Below, one piece after another: positions 12,467 through 24,841 of a stretch of 64,000 nucleotides of DNA. Position numbers and translations under genes: made by a program. Positions within the stretch are counted from its first letter, which is position 1. Each line of letters opens with the position of its first letter. Source of the stretch: Sclerodactyla briareus. Lineage: Eukaryota; Echinodermata; Holothuroidea; Dendrochirotida; Sclerodactylidae. The stretch spans positions 305,001 through 369,000 of the forward strand of contig JAODTK010001677.1 of assembly GCA_026419785.1 (NCBI GenBank), in the 5' to 3' direction. The notes beneath the pieces were generated by a model. It had not been told where the DNA came from. It did not search any database and worked only from the letters and a program-made list of their open reading frames with translations.

Positions 12467-12884
12467 TTTTCCTCTGTTTATTCATCTCTTGAATCATGAT
12501 AATATGTATATACATAGATAATAATAAACAATATTGAACACAGTCAAATACGTCATCGAAATAACTCTTCACAAGTACCGAATGCACGCATCAGGTCTTG
12601 CCTTTGGCTTGCTTCTTCATTCTCTGCGCTACTTTGATAGCGAATTTAAATTTATGAAAGAAATCGTTTACTAGTGGTTTAGTCTTAATCAACTTACAAT
12701 CAAAAATAAATTTCTTCATATGAAGAGTTAAAAAATTATACGGGTGATTAACACTACCGTAACAACAATAATAATCACATTTTGAGAAGAAAAACTGTTT
12801 CTTTAATAACAGCAATTCTGTTATCAAAAATAAAACTTGAGGTCACTCTACACCCCAGAACAAATGATCAAATGTTTATGTTAT

Positions 12885-12968
12885 TAGATTATTATATTAT
12901 TATTATTATTAGTATTAATTATTATTATTATATTATTAGATTATTATTATTATTATTATTATTATATT
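12885..12968 (+). repeat. (ATT)n microsatellite, second tract, left arm
   Basis: A compound ATT array broken by AG/TA interruptions. Confidence 0.85.
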
Positions 12969-13079
12969 CATTCAGTATATATGTGGGTTGTGAATTGTTC
13001 TTCCGCATGTGTGAGATACATACACCCGACAAAAACCCAACCTCACTCCCTATCTGGTCATGTCAGATGCTTATTTAGT

Positions 13080-16000
13080 CGGGGCTTGAGGTTCTCAGCG
13101 CTTGTGCCTGTGGTAGTCTATTGTTTTTTTAAAATAAATAACACGATGGGACATTTGCAATTAATGTATTTTTCTTTAAATGAAAAAATGGAGGTCATAA
13201 ATCAATTGGACCCTACACCCTATTGATAGACTTTTTCCACGTGTTATACAAACTCAAGTAGTATCTAACAATATTCATGGTACAAAAAATACCAATACCA
13301 CATTTATGAATATTCACAAACTATTAAACAATTTTCACCTTTAATTTAATTTTTTCCACAAATAGCAGAAAATTGGTTATATCATGTTTTGACAAAGCTG
13401 AGTTTTCTCTTAAATTCCGAATCCAAACTCCGAGCATGTTCATAGACACTATTAAAGAGAATTTCAGAAATCAGAACAGAATCACAACGGAGTTGTTTTC
13501 ATATGTCACAGTTGCCATGAGGTATACATAATTGCACTGATTGGTATTTGACAAACGTCCCAAACACCTGGAAAAAAGTAGTTTCATTCCGATAATTATT
13601 CATTTATTCTCAGATAAACAGCCTGATCAATACTGATGAAGTAATTGAAGTATTGAGTGTTTTCACCAGGACTGTAGAGTTTGGCCGACAATGCCATTTT
13701 CTCTAAATAAACAGATGTTGATGCCTGGCTATTCACTTTGTAGAATGATGCTTCGCTCAGATTGATGATGTTGCAACTTTTGAAAGAAATCTACATGTAT
13801 ATATAGGCCTCGGTATGAGCTCTAATTTTTTTAAAATTCAAAAATCGTTTGAACGCCGAACAAAGTAAGAGCTGTTGTAAGTCTGCATTCCACAAAACGA
13901 ACAACGTTTTCTTGCAGTGTGAAAAGTCGTCGAAAAACCATGGGGTTCAGAACAAAGATTATATGGGTGTGTATAAATGGGAATCTTTTAGGGCTCCGTG
14001 ATGAGCTGGAGCTGCCTGAAATGTTCTTATTCTTGGCTTGGTTGTGTGCCCTGATTGAGATTCGATTCATGCTGTTGCTTCAGCCAAACCTCGACCTGGA
14101 GTAATATCTAGTCCACGGGGAGGGCCCTTCTGCCGAAGAAAAGCACTTATTAGAACGTTTATGACCCTAATGTCGAGGATGGTTACCTTCCTTTTGTCAT
14201 TCTTTCAATTTATAATGTTTATATAAGTATTAACGGTGACTATCGTCTCAAAGCTTCCAGCCAGGCAAACTATTGCAGCTAGACGTTCGCAAAACATTTA
14301 TTTTTGCTAAGATTAAACAAGCAATGAGTGAAAGTTTTCCGGAAGATGTTGTTTTGTCTGAGCGCTAAGAGTGCCTTTGAAAATAGTAATTGACGTAGCA
14401 TCAGGTCGATCATGACGATTACATCCTCCTGACTCTGCTTGACCGAACAAATCTCAGAACTAAACGAGTTGTTGTGCAAAAACACTAGAGATTGCACACG
14501 ATAAATATTTTACAGCGTCATCAATGGCCAGTTGGCACTGAACTGTCTCACTAGAGCTGTCAGATTTTAAATCTCAGGTATTTAGATGGAACGTCCTTGC
14601 TCTCATGTCTACTGCACTGTTTTAAAACGGGATGCTCATTGTCAGTTATAACGAGTGTCGGTGAGACTCTCTAGAGTACACAACTTTTCCCTTCTCACTG
14701 AACGATACTTTCTATTGGCATTAACATGCACATCCTCATTTCACTATTGTTCAACGTCTACGATCAATATGTCAATACAATAGCAGGTACCGCAAGGATG
14801 TACAATGTCTTCCCTTTTCCTGACTACTTTTAACTCTCAGCTCGACTGTTTCAGGCAAACCATGATAGCGGATTGAGTGTATATTTTAAAAACAAAAATT
14901 CAGGTTGCTGATGTTGTGATTTCGTTTGACTATATATAATGTAACGAATGTATTGAACGATTCTGCTGAAATCCATTTTTGTCGTTTTCCTGCCCAATTT
15001 CCATTCTGTTGAATATTTTCCTGCTATTGGACAATATCGTTGTAATGAGAGCTATTATGACGGGCGTGGTCTTATAACAACAGGAGCAATACCCATGAAA
15101 GAATTACAATTTTTACAGATAGGGTGTATCATCCAAAAACATCGTGTTTTATCTGTGACACAATTGAAACATTCACAGTGTTGAAAATGATTGACCAGCG
15201 CAAGAGGTGGTAGTTAATGATACATTAAATTAACTTTTACTTTCAACAGCCTTTAAATATAGTACGACACTACGATTAAGGACTCTTAAAGAGAATTCTT
15301 AATGACTGAATAGATGGTTCGAGTTTTTTAAGCGAACATTCATGTGGATATTCATAATATTAGAAGGAATTTACAGATTCGAGAGATTTCGCGTGAATCC
15401 AGGTCTTACTTGGAGGTGAAGATATTCTCCTCCTCGGCCATAGATTCGGTCGGGAGGAAAATTAACATTTAGGCCTCGTTCACGTTAATCTTTGTGTACG
15501 GAATAATGATGGCATGGTTGAGTAGCATTGACTGACGTTGTGTATCGTAGACATTGATTTGTAATCCTTCCCTTCTTCTGAAATCCTCAGGAAAATGTAT
15601 ACATATGAGGTCAACAGACACATAACCCACTAAACCTCTGACCCACGGAGGGCACAATAAGATACGCCAAACTGCAAAAGTGTTGACCGTTGGTAGGCTA
15701 TATTGTATACAGGAATTGATTATTACCTAAAAGGTAGTATAAAATATTTTCACTTAAAAGATGACTAATGGATTTCAGTGTGATCATACCAGAAATTCTC
15801 AATCAGTTTCATTTTTCACAATTCCTGGATCCTTAGCTAAGTAAAATGACTGGAAATGTTATTTCCTACTGCTGAAGAGAACACTAAAATCAACTGTTGC
15901 GCAACCACGCTCACCTCATTGCTTATCAGATTCGTACGGTAAAAAAAATCGAAGAACCACACACAATAACCAAAATCATATAATAATTCAACATTTTATA

Positions 16001-16510
16001 GGTGGCATGGTAGGCTAAATACTAAATAGGACCATATACAAAGAAACGAAAAAGGTAAATAACCTTACAATAATCAAAGTCAAGTTCTATGTCGTTCAAA
16101 AGTTTGCAATTTGCTTGGGAACAGATGCAACTTGGCCTTTGGATAACATATGAATGGTATACCAATGAAAGGAAATCTATATGCAATATGACTAACTAGT
16201 TTTACAGTAAAGCGAACCACAGAAGCTCTGTAACATTAGGCGGGGATTTCCCTAAACGAGTTTATTCGGAGGCTAGAATTCATTTTCATCTGGCATCCAC
16301 AACCTCACAACGTGACTTCAACTTGATACAGGATTGGATTCGTTAGATATCGTGCTTATAACCTTTTTGAAGGGCAAAACTCTCCTGACCTTAACTGACA
16401 ACAACAACAACAGGCTTATTCCTCGCTATATCAGTATAACCGCTACCTACCTCAACTAATTTCATACAAGCTTGCATTCATGAAGATAACGTGACAATGG
16501 AGGCTAACAT
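13080..16510. other. Left-arm intergenic segment
   Basis: This pairs in inverted orientation with about 48800-51700. I recognise no exon or transposon. Short ORFs on both strands do not keep the same frame in the other arm. Confidence 0.45.
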
Positions 16511-16584
16511 GCAAACTAAGGTATGAAATTCGTCTGATTAGGCATACCTATTTCTAAAACCGACAAGCAAAAATACAAAAAGAC

Positions 16585-16737
16585 TGATAGAGGCCTAACA
16601 TTTCGGAATTTTGAAAGTCTCAAATGAATTTGAAGAAGTGAAATGACGCAAGCAAAAATATGAAACTGATAGAGGCTTAATAATTTGAAATTTTGAAAAT
16701 CTTGGATTCTAATGAATTTGAAAAAGTGGAATAACAC
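16585..16737 (-). repeat. Two-copy ~85-bp tandem repeat, left arm
   Basis: On the minus strand a unit containing CACTTTTTCAAATTCATT and TTAGGCCTCTATC occurs twice. The inverted partner is at 48510-48665. Confidence 0.6.
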
Positions 16738-17779
16738 AGTTTGTCCACTACACTCCTAAATCGATCATTCCTTTGAATGTTGGTATGGCGTTGCAATTTC
16801 TGTTTTTTTTCCCTAACGCATCACTGTCAGTATCTTTTTCAGTCTCTCCTGGAGTACTGTATGGATTCATGGAGTATAAAGGTCACCTCTCGGTCATTGC
16901 TTCGCTTCACTGGTCATCAAAGTTCAGCGTGGACTGGTGAGTAAAGAGTAATAAGAGAGAATAAAATGGATACACAAAGACTGAAATATAACACTACAAA
17001 AAGGATTAGTACATAACCGCCAACAGGGAATAACTCACAAGACTAAACCTTCTGCATGTGATTGCCTTAAAAATTGAACATTATTCTACTATCCTGATTT
17101 TGTAACAAAAAGATAATCGATTAGAAATATAGAACGAGATTTTCGATAGGTACGTTACAAATATGATTAGTGTCAGTGTCAATGGGATTCAGAGCATTTA
17201 TGAACCCTTACTGCAATGTACAACGTCATGAGTCCTTTCTATAACAATGAAACAGGGCACACTATCGAACCCAGCCCCCGAACGAGAGGAATAGTGCATT
17301 ATCGATTATTAACTGTCATATTTTGATTTCTAAGCGGAATAATTAATCCCAATTCCATGTTGAAGCAAAACAGATATACTGTAACATGAAACCTACTTTC
17401 ATGTAAGAGAGCCTTAACCGTTGTATTGTTGGACGAAGAGAACTGCGTGACTTCCAGCCCTTTAGCAGGGATCGTTCCTGAAATGGATGAAAACATTGGG
17501 GGTCTGTTTCGACAAGAGTGATAAGAGCTTTCGAGTAAACTTATTTCACCTGAACCACTCAAAATGCATATTATAAGATATTATAATATAATAAATGTTT
17601 CACCGCTCTAACGATGTTGTATTTTCTGCAACACATGTTCTATAGTTTGGAAATACTTCGTGGCTTCTTCGAGTCAGCCGGTTGAGATACCAAAAACGTC
17701 ATCATAGGGTACAAACGAAACTGTCCACGATATCACCTGTCATGTTTATCGAACAACTAGCCATCGGCAACAACATGTT

Positions 17780-17985
17780 ACCCGTCTCTAACAGTTATTG
17801 TGGAACTCGATTAACACGCAACTAGCCTATGTAGCAAACATCGGCGACACAGGTCTACCAATCCTTACCGGTAACAATTATTCTGGAACTTGATTAACAC
17901 CCAACTAGCCTATGTAGCAAACATCACCAACGAAGGATTACAACACGCAGGGTTACCAGTCCCTAACAGTTATCGTGGAGCACGA
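17780..17985 (+). repeat. ~90-bp tandem repeat, left arm
   Basis: The unit CTAACAGTTAT..GATTAACAC..CAACTAGCCTATGTAGCAAACATC recurs about two and a half times. The right arm has fewer units at 47338-47470. Confidence 0.65.
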
Positions 17986-18012
17986 CCTGAATGAATCCAG
18001 ATCTAGGGCCTT

Positions 18013-18244
18013 CCCAGCAAACACAAAAACGTTTTATAACGTTATGAGAATGCTTCGTATAATGTTTCAAGAAAATCATTTTTTGCAACATTTTATTCGT
18101 TATAACAATAATGTATTTTTAAAGCGTTGAAAAATAATACGACTATAAAAAACGTTATGAAAATGTTTATTACCATCACATTTAACGTTCTGAAAACATT
18201 TTTGAAAGCTCTTTTCAAAATGAAAACGTTTTGTGTTTGCTGGT
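18013..18244. mobile_element. MITE with ~20-bp terminal inverted repeats, left copy
   Basis: A 230-bp non-coding element starts with CCAGCAAACACAAAAACG and ends with CGTTTTGTGTTTGCTGG, a near-perfect inverted pair. Its interior is rich in AACGTT and GTTATAACG words. It carries no ORF of its own and so would depend on another element's transposase. The right copy is at 47080-47306. Family not assigned. Confidence 0.7.
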
Positions 18245-18839
18245 TGTTAACTGGATATCTCAGGAAGTCACTAATACTATTGGCTTTGGTCAAAGCTTGC
18301 CAAATTACGCTCACTACGCTAACCCCCATTTTATTACTTAAGTCAATGAAAACATATGCTATATGTCTTCTCCATTGACTTACGTAATAAAACTAACAGA
18401 TGCGGTAGCTGGTAGAGCCCTCCAGACTTCGATGTGAATATTTTGATCTCTTGTTAATTTATTGATTCTTCTTAATTTCTAGAGCTCTAGCGACCGAGCT
18501 AATCCGCTAGTAATAGAAGCTATTCTAGAGCCTGATGTCACAACCACCTCTTATGAACAGCGGTCACGAAAACGGACTTCCTGAGATCAGCCCGCCTTGG
18601 CTATTAGCTAGAGACCAAAGCTGACTTAAATTTGTAAGGGAGTAGTATCGATCAGATGGCACTTTAATTTGGCCATCCAAGGCGGGCAGTGCCACCATGA
18701 GAGTAAATGGGGGTCACAGCCCCCCACCCGACTTGAAGACCGCCATTGTTGTACAACCCCCACTAGTCGTTCCACCGACTCTTCAAACTAGCTTGTTAAA
18801 TGAATAGACTGATTAACAGTTGGATCAATTTTACTAACC

Positions 18840-18929
18840 GCAGTTGATTACGATCATTCACGTTATCATATACTGGGAGTGGGTACACACGGTGCGTCGC
18901 ATCAAAGTCCCATGGGAATGGGTATGATC
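18840..18929 (-). pseudogene. Kinase exon 7 (helix F/G), left copy
   Basis: A long T-run followed by CAG gives the acceptor, and the exon reads SYPFPWDFDATH. Joined to exon 6 in phase 1 this gives the ..GSYPFP motif typical of the kinase helix F-G loop (usual form GxxPYP). The donor is uncertain (GTATAT or a later GT). The right partner starts at 46409. Confidence 0.5.
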
Positions 18930-19149
18930 CTGAAAAAAAATAATGCATTTTCGAACAGCAGATACTGAAAATGTCGGTGACCTCTAAAGTACATAAACGA
19001 AATATTGACATGATTGAGTAGTATTCAAAAGGGATGGTGATGACATTTAGTAATAACTTTGAATAAAGTAGGTATTTACAACATGCATAATTATAGTTTG
19101 AAATCCCATTTTTTCTTCTTCTGACCAACAGACACTCTTGCTTTTCCAA

Positions 19150-19430
19150 CAGGTATCGCTATTCTCAATAGAGATATTTGGAAGAAAAACATATACATTT
19201 GCAAGACGAGGATGGCGGTAGGACGCGAGCCAAACGTCGGTTAGTCACAGCACTCGAGGCTGTCATCGCTCCCGTGACATGTCTTGAGAGGTTACATTCT
19301 TCAATTATCGCCTGTTACACCTTCCTAACTAATTCATCTCCCAGATCTGCTTTTGAGGCGACTGAGAGAAAATTGTTGAGCCCTCCACCCAATTACGTAG
19401 AAAGAACGCAATGAATTTCAATTGGCATTC
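19150..19430 (-). other. Conserved intron or cryptic exon between kinase exons 6 and 7
   Basis: This stretch is unusually well matched to the right arm (45860-46140), with a shared TTTTCTCTCAG acceptor-like site and the words DLG.EL and SRHVTGAMTAS. A stop (AAGGTGTAA) interrupts the frame in both arms. It could be a regulatory element, an alternative exon or simply slow-changing intron. Confidence 0.3.
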
Positions 19431-19546
19431 CAAATACGCAAATGCACGACTAGAGTAATATTTAATCTACGAATGCACGACGCCTGTTGGCGAGGGAAAT
19501 CGTTATGTATCGTCAAATACATTAACATGAAGTGATATCACCATAC

Positions 19547-19659
19547 CCATAGTTTTCAGCACCCAGATAACTACTGCCAACCGACCATACATCACTGGCC
19601 TTTGAGTATTCATGATGGCTGAACACTTCCGGTGCGAAGCGATTCATTGACCGTAGTAC
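19547..19659 (-). pseudogene. Kinase exon 6 (APE motif, helix F), left copy
   Basis: The acceptor TTCTTCAG is followed by a reading with NRFAPEVFSHHEYSKASDVW, the kinase P+1 loop/APE motif and helix F (DVW). After DVWSV the frame must shift by one base to read AVVIWVLKTMG before the donor GTATGG. That slip is a frameshift in this copy or a base-calling error. The right partner is 45414-45527. Confidence 0.7.
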
Positions 19660-19680
19660 CTGAAGAACAGTGAGAGAGAA

Positions 19681-19725
19681 TATTATTTATTTATTATTAT
19701 TTATTTATTTATTTATTATTTATTT

Positions 19726-19757
<32 letters not shown>

Positions 19758-19799
19758 TTATTATTTATTTATTATTTATTTATTTATTTATTTATTTCA
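19681..19799 (+). repeat. (TTTA)n microsatellite, left arm
   Basis: About 120 bases of imperfect TTTA/TTA repeats lie just upstream (in gene sense) of kinase exon 6. The right-arm equivalent occupies 45280-45393. Confidence 0.9.
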
Positions 19800-20347
19800 G
19801 TTTCTATTTTCTGAAAGAAATAGGGACGGTCATTCTAAACCTTATTGGGGGGGGGGCAAGAATGATAAAATTGAGCAGAACAATATGTTTCAATTGTATG
19901 ACGAATGGTGCCCTAATATGACTAATATTTTCCACTTAATTATATTCTTTATTAGTTCATCAGAATGAAGTGGATCAAACATTTGCGATTCCATGATGAA
20001 AATACAAGGCAATCGGTTGAAATTTCATTCGCTTGTTCATCAGTATATATCAGAGAAAAATCGGAAACATCACAAATTACGAAAGCTAAAAACAATACTT
20101 GAAAATATCCAGGTTCAGAAGCACAGTATATCAGAGCAAAAAAATGAATATTGATCCAATAATTTTTTACCCAGTTCTGTAACATTTCCCTTTTTTTACT
20201 CATGAATTCATTCATTTAATATTCATCTATCTATTCATCTAACAATCTATTTATATTGATGAGCATACCTTGAATTGTTGAGTCAAATATGTAATTAATG
20301 TTTCAAAATATAATGAATGAACGAATATTGTCTTATGTAGACGTTAC

Positions 20348-20470
20348 CTCTGCTTTCTTGATAGTCGATATATTGTGTGCGTCCCTCTGCTAGGCAGAAG
20401 TCATACAGCTTACATTGTCCCTGATTGGTCACGAGCACGTTGTCCATAAAAAGTCCCGGATGCAAAAAAA
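20348..20470 (-). pseudogene. Kinase exon 5 (catalytic and metal-binding loops), left copy
   Basis: Acceptor TACAAG, donor AGAG|GTAACG. The reading HPGLFMDNVLVTNQGQCKLY then DFCLAE aligns with HRDLxxxNVLV..G..CKLxDFG of tyrosine kinases. The catalytic Asp is lost (HRD to HPG) and the DFG Gly is Cys, while the Mg-binding Asn and Asp remain. A run of seven Ts at the 5' end, against five in the right copy, puts the join out of frame with exon 4. The right partner is 44605-44726. Confidence 0.8.
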
Positions 20471-20599
20471 CTTGTATTAGATACATAGAGACGAATATTA
20501 TAGCCTATTTTTTCATTGATATCTACAATTCGGAAGCCAATTTATTTAGGCTCATCAAGAACCCTTCTGTGTTGACGAAAGAGGACATTAATGATACTC

Positions 20600-20910
20600 G
20601 ACATAAGTGCTCAGAGGATATCGTTTCAGAGGTGTAAACCATTCTCAAACCATTCGCCATATACGTCCGCTCCGAAAGGACGATCAGTGAACTCCAGGAG
20701 CCGACTCTTTCTCGCAACCTGGAGGAGCGGAAGATTCATGTCAACACACTGCTCACAGCGACCGGACAAGCCTTATTGCAAGTAGGCTATATCCGAAACA
20801 AATAATCAGAAACCCATGCACGAATCCACTGCATTACAGCGAAACTATGAATTGAAGACCGAAACCACGCCCATCGTGACTGTAATTACAACCACTAAGG
20901 GAAACGTCAA
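20600..20910 (+). repeat. Dispersed repeat, left-arm copy
   Basis: A roughly 300-bp sequence containing GGACGATCAGTGAACTCCAG and GGAGGAGCGGAAGATTCAT. Related pieces occur at 34550-34630 (plus), 62425-62460 (plus) and inverted at 44150-44470. It has no ORF of note. It behaves like a short interspersed element or an LTR piece, class unknown. Confidence 0.55.
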
Positions 20911-21140
20911 AGGATCACCCGATAAACAACAACAAACATTAATCTTTCTACGAGCAGTATCACTCTCAACGTCAAATTCCAACACTATACTAAAAACAAT
21001 TATGATAAAAAAAAAAAACTACGCACTGTACCGGCAGTACGGTTGATAATAGACCCAATCCCTTTACAGTATTACTGTAGGAATTGCTTATATCGATATT
21101 TATGGAAATCATATCTTACCTTATCATCTCTTAATCTTAC

Positions 21141-21300
21141 CCCGAATGAATGGATCAATTCCATTCCTTTAAGAATCCCAATACTATGATTTATGACTTC
21201 TAACGCTGACATCATGTAAACCTCAGGGTTGGTTTTCATTCTATTCAAGAGACTGTCCAGTGTCTCGCATGTGAGATGTTCTTGAATCAGTGAAGTCTTT
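21141..21300 (-). pseudogene. Kinase exon 4 (helices D and E), left copy
   Basis: Acceptor CTGTCCACAG, donor TTCGGG|GTAAGA. The reading LIQEHLTCETLDSLLNRM then SIGILKGMELIHSFG matches the hinge-to-helix-E region of tyrosine kinases, where GM..IH precedes the catalytic loop. It ends in phase 0 and joins FLHPGL of exon 5. Near the 5' end (CTTCACTGATT) the frame is broken by one base, and the right copy has a similar break at the same place. Confidence 0.75.
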
Positions 21301-21569
21301 CTGTGGACAGATAAGAACAGTATATTTGTTTGTTAACAGTCCATCAATTTTATATCCTGCCGCGTGTAGTTAAGGTTTAGCATGTGATCGAATAAACCCA
21401 ATGATTCATGAATCGATGTCCAAAGCACCAAACTACTGTTCATAGTCTAACATGTTTAAAGGACAAGGTCAGTAAACCAAACGGCAACGTAATAAATGGG
21501 ACATATCATAACCCCACAACAAATTTGGAGGTTCTAGCATGTTGCCTCGTAGAGATATTTCAATTTAGT

Positions 21570-21790
21570 TACTATGGTTATTGTTTAATACTTTGTGAAT
21601 TGATTTCGAAGGTTTTCTTCGGATCCCATGTAAGTTTTTGTTCGGTCAATTTTCCAAAATTACATGTCCTTCCTTGCCTTTTATTATAGGGGATCCTGCG
21701 GTTTCCCCGTGATGTCACGAGCCAAATTTTTTGCACTAGCTGATTGTTCCTCATCGGTACACTCAATCGTTGAAATTCGTCTGGGGTTTC
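21570..21790 (-). other. Conserved unassigned stretch in kinase intron 3, left arm
   Basis: The frame at 21578-21766 contains NRRIPY and TC.FG..T..TWD, also visible in the right arm at 43188-43330 (plus). The two readings diverge after this. It may be an alternative exon or chance. No family recognised. Confidence 0.25.
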
Positions 21791-21939
21791 ACTGTCATGA
21801 TGTAATGAAACAGAACTTTAACCATGAAAATCCGTGAATTTTACTATGGCCTCACCTGTCCAATCCGATTTTCTTTGAATCGTAGCACATTAGCCACGAC
21901 CCACATTTTTCCTGGTTCAACATGGTGTTACCTGTTAAC

Positions 21940-23385
21940 AAGGTCTTGAAGCAATGCCCATTGCACCAAACTACTGCTCATTGTTAGAATGTGTTTGTTG
22001 TCTACTATCATACCAATGTTTCTTGAATGTATTACCCATTATCCACGGACACTGTTCCTTTTTCACATGTTTAACTGTTAAACCAAGGTTTTTGAATCGA
22101 TACCCATAGCACCAAACTATTTTTCATATTTTTACATTTGTTAACTGTCAAAAACCATGTTTCCGGACTCGATACCATAGCACACCAAACTACTGTCATA
22201 GTTGACATCTGTCGAACCAATGTTGTTCTTTGAATCGATACCCTTGCCACTTTTGAACTACGGTTCCTGGTTCCACATGGGTAACTATCGAACCAATGTT
22301 CTTGAATCGATACCCATCGCACCATACTACTTTTCATTAGTTTAACAGTGTTTAACTTTTGAACCCATGTTCTTGAATCGATAAACCCACAGCCACGAAC
22401 TACTATTCTGGGTCACTTATGTGGTACTGTTAACCAAGTTTTTGAATCGATACCATAACACCAAACTACTTATCAAGTTTAGCACTGTTAAACTGTCAAC
22501 ACCATTTGCCCTACTCGATCAGACCATATCACCAAACTACTGTTCATAGTTTAACATGTTGTTAACTGTCGAACAATGTTCTTGAATCGATAACCCCTTA
22601 GCCACACTACTGTCCTGGGTCCAACAATGTGTTAATGTTGAACCAATGTTTTGAATCGATAAGCCATCGCACCAGACACTTTCATAGTTAACATGTGTTT
22701 ATGTCATCAATGTTCTCGAATCGATATCCATTGTCCCGACGACTTTCCTGGTTCCCATGTGTGCACTGTTTGACCCATGTTCTTGAATCGATACCCGTCG
22801 CAACCAGACTACTTTCCATAGGTTAACATGTGTTAACTGTCGACCCAATGCTCTTGAATTCGATACCCCATTAATTAGCCACGAAAGTAAGTACTGTTCC
22901 CAGTTCAACATGTGGAAACGGTTGAACTAATGTTCTGAATCGATACCATAACACCAAATTACTTATATAGTTTAGCAATTGTTAACTGTCAAACCAATGT
23001 TCCTAATCGATACCCAGATCACCAAACTATGGTCATGTTTACCATGTGTTAACTGTAAAATCACTGTACTTGAAGCGATTAACTTAGTCACGAACGACTG
23101 TTCCTGGTTCAAGAGTGTGTGCAACTGGGGATTGAACAAATATCTGAATCGATTAACCCGTCGAAACCAGAACTACTTTCATAGGGTAAACATGTGTTAA
23201 CTGGCGAAAACCCAAGTTCTTGATCGATACCCCCCATGAGTCAACGAAAAGTACTGTTCCCAGTTCAACATGTGTTACTGTTGAAACCAATGCTCTTGAA
23301 TCGATACCCATAACACCAGATTACTCTTCCCATAGTTCAACAGTTGGTAACTGTCAAACCAATGTCCTAAAATTCGATAACCAGC
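21940..23385 (-). repeat. 70-bp minisatellite (ATCGATACCC family), left array
   Basis: About twenty degenerate units lie in the kinase intron between exons 3 and 4. On the plus strand each contains CTTGAATCGATACCC, then either GCACCAAACTACTTTTCAT or GCCACGAACTACTGTTCC, then AACATGTGTTAACTGT and GAACCAATG. The two forms often alternate, giving a 140-bp higher-order unit. AACATGTT and GTTAAC are palindromic cores. Copies here carry many single-base indels. The right array is at 42238-43065. Confidence 0.9.
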
Positions 23386-23425
23386 AGATAAGTACCTGGG
23401 TGAGTGAAAGGATTTAGAATACCTT

Positions 23426-23532
23426 GATTATTCCGATTCAAACAATTTTTACAAGATCATTCGTCGATGGAGATCTAGTGGCCTCTAAAAAACTGATTCC
23501 CAGTGAATGGCATGGCGAACCCCCAGAGGTAT
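23426..23532 (-). pseudogene. Kinase exon 3 (helix C, beta-4), left copy, frameshifted
   Basis: Partner of the intact right exon 42094-42204. This copy is 107 bases against 111 and reads TNDLVKIV followed by a stop created by an extra T. Acceptor GTCACCAG and donor CAAG|GTATT are kept. Confidence 0.7.
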
Positions 23533-23599
23533 CTGGTGACCCGACCGAACCCTACCCGATCCCCACTCGAGAACAAGGCCAGGAACAATACGGATTATT

Positions 23600-24440
23600 G
23601 GAGTAGTCTTAACCCAAGGGTTCCTGTGGGACGATGCCATGCCGGGATCCATTTCTTGAGGTTTAGGGGATGCGGCCGTTTGTTTTGTTCATTGTGCTTA
23701 TATTTCCAAAAGACAAATGATACAACAGACACAAATAGATACGTAACGAGGACAAAAGATCAGATGAATTAAATAGAGTTCACGGGGCAACACCCTTGGC
23801 ACAAAAAGAAGGCCATCAATGGAGTCCCAAATTAAAACGATTGCACACTCAGGAACACAACGAAACAGGACAAAAATACAACAACCTCCCAAATCTCACC
23901 CACACTACTACAACACCCGCAAACCTTCGCAAACTCCAGGTCGCTGAGTGAGGCAAACCCTAAACATTAACTGGGAGTTCCTTCAGTTAAACTTAAAAGT
24001 ATGAATAGATTCAATAGATCTGATGCAACCAGGAAGAGCGTTCCAATCACGCACAGCAGTGGCACAAGAGGTGGCACAAGGCACCCTTTTTGTTCACAGG
24101 AACGAATACAAATGAACCCAGCAAGGTTATGTACCTAACACAGCACATTAAAGGACGGGGTGTATGGATGCGGCATGTGTAGCAAGTGAGCATACTTACG
24201 AGAATGTCCTCCGAAAACGTGTTCAGTTTTATAAATAGCAGCACATCAAGTTTGGTTGAACCTAACTTAATACAAATCGACATTTTGCGTTGTCGGTAGG
24301 TTCCGTCAAATAATAAAACTAGGGAATACCCCAACAACTATACCCCCGTTCTACCTCGGAAAGGTCGCCCCTCTTTTCATCGTAAAGGTATGCCCTCCCC
24401 CCCCCCCCCCCACCTTCTATAACGCGCCTATATTAGATTC
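23600..24440. other. Kinase intron 2, left copy
   Basis: Lies between exons 2 and 3. It is longer than the right-arm interval (41672-42093), so it holds several hundred bases found only on the left. A poly-C run sits at about 24397-24412. No ORF or transposon recognised. Confidence 0.5.
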
Positions 24441-24473
24441 GATCACCTAGCTGGCATGGACACTAGACCATAC

Positions 24474-24644
24474 CGGTCAATGTCGTCAGTACCACGCAAC
24501 GCTTCTTCCTGCCCCGCGTACTAACAGTACCCATCCATCTGTCGTACAGAATCCCTTCTTCATCGCCATTATCAGACAGACATCTCTTCCTCGAAACATT
24601 CTCTCTCAGCCCAGCACCGGATTCACCGGTCGTTGTGTAGTGAT
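24474..24644 (-). pseudogene. Kinase exon 2 (glycine loop, beta-3), left copy, open
   Basis: Acceptor TTCATTCCCAG, donor TTGACCG|GTATGG, 171 bases, open throughout. It reads a Glu/Asp-rich linker (SDNGDEEG), then YDRWMGTVST and KKRCVVLTTLTG. This aligns with the kinase N-lobe start, where the beta-3 lysine (VAxK) would fall in CVVLTT and is absent. The phase-1 ends fit exons 1 and 3. The right copy (41513-41671) is frameshifted. Confidence 0.7.
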
Positions 24645-24841
24645 CTGGGAATGAAAGACCGGACACGAAATCTATCAAAAGCACGACTGCTCCTGAGATT
24701 ACTAAATGCCTGGTTATCGTTTAAATTAATATGGGGTTCTCAGTTAACGGATTCGAACACACTTTTCATCCCAGGGCAGGCATCCCTTTTTTTAAGAGGG
24801 GGGGGGGGGGTTCTGATATTTTTAACGAACCCAATACTCAC

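Noticed and set aside
12402..13078. Asn/Tyr-rich or Ile/Leu-rich ORFs
   Set aside because: Translations of ATT microsatellites.
21940..23385. CRISPR array
   Set aside because: Units are 70 bp tandem copies without unique spacers, lie in an intron of a eukaryotic kinase gene and have no cas genes nearby.
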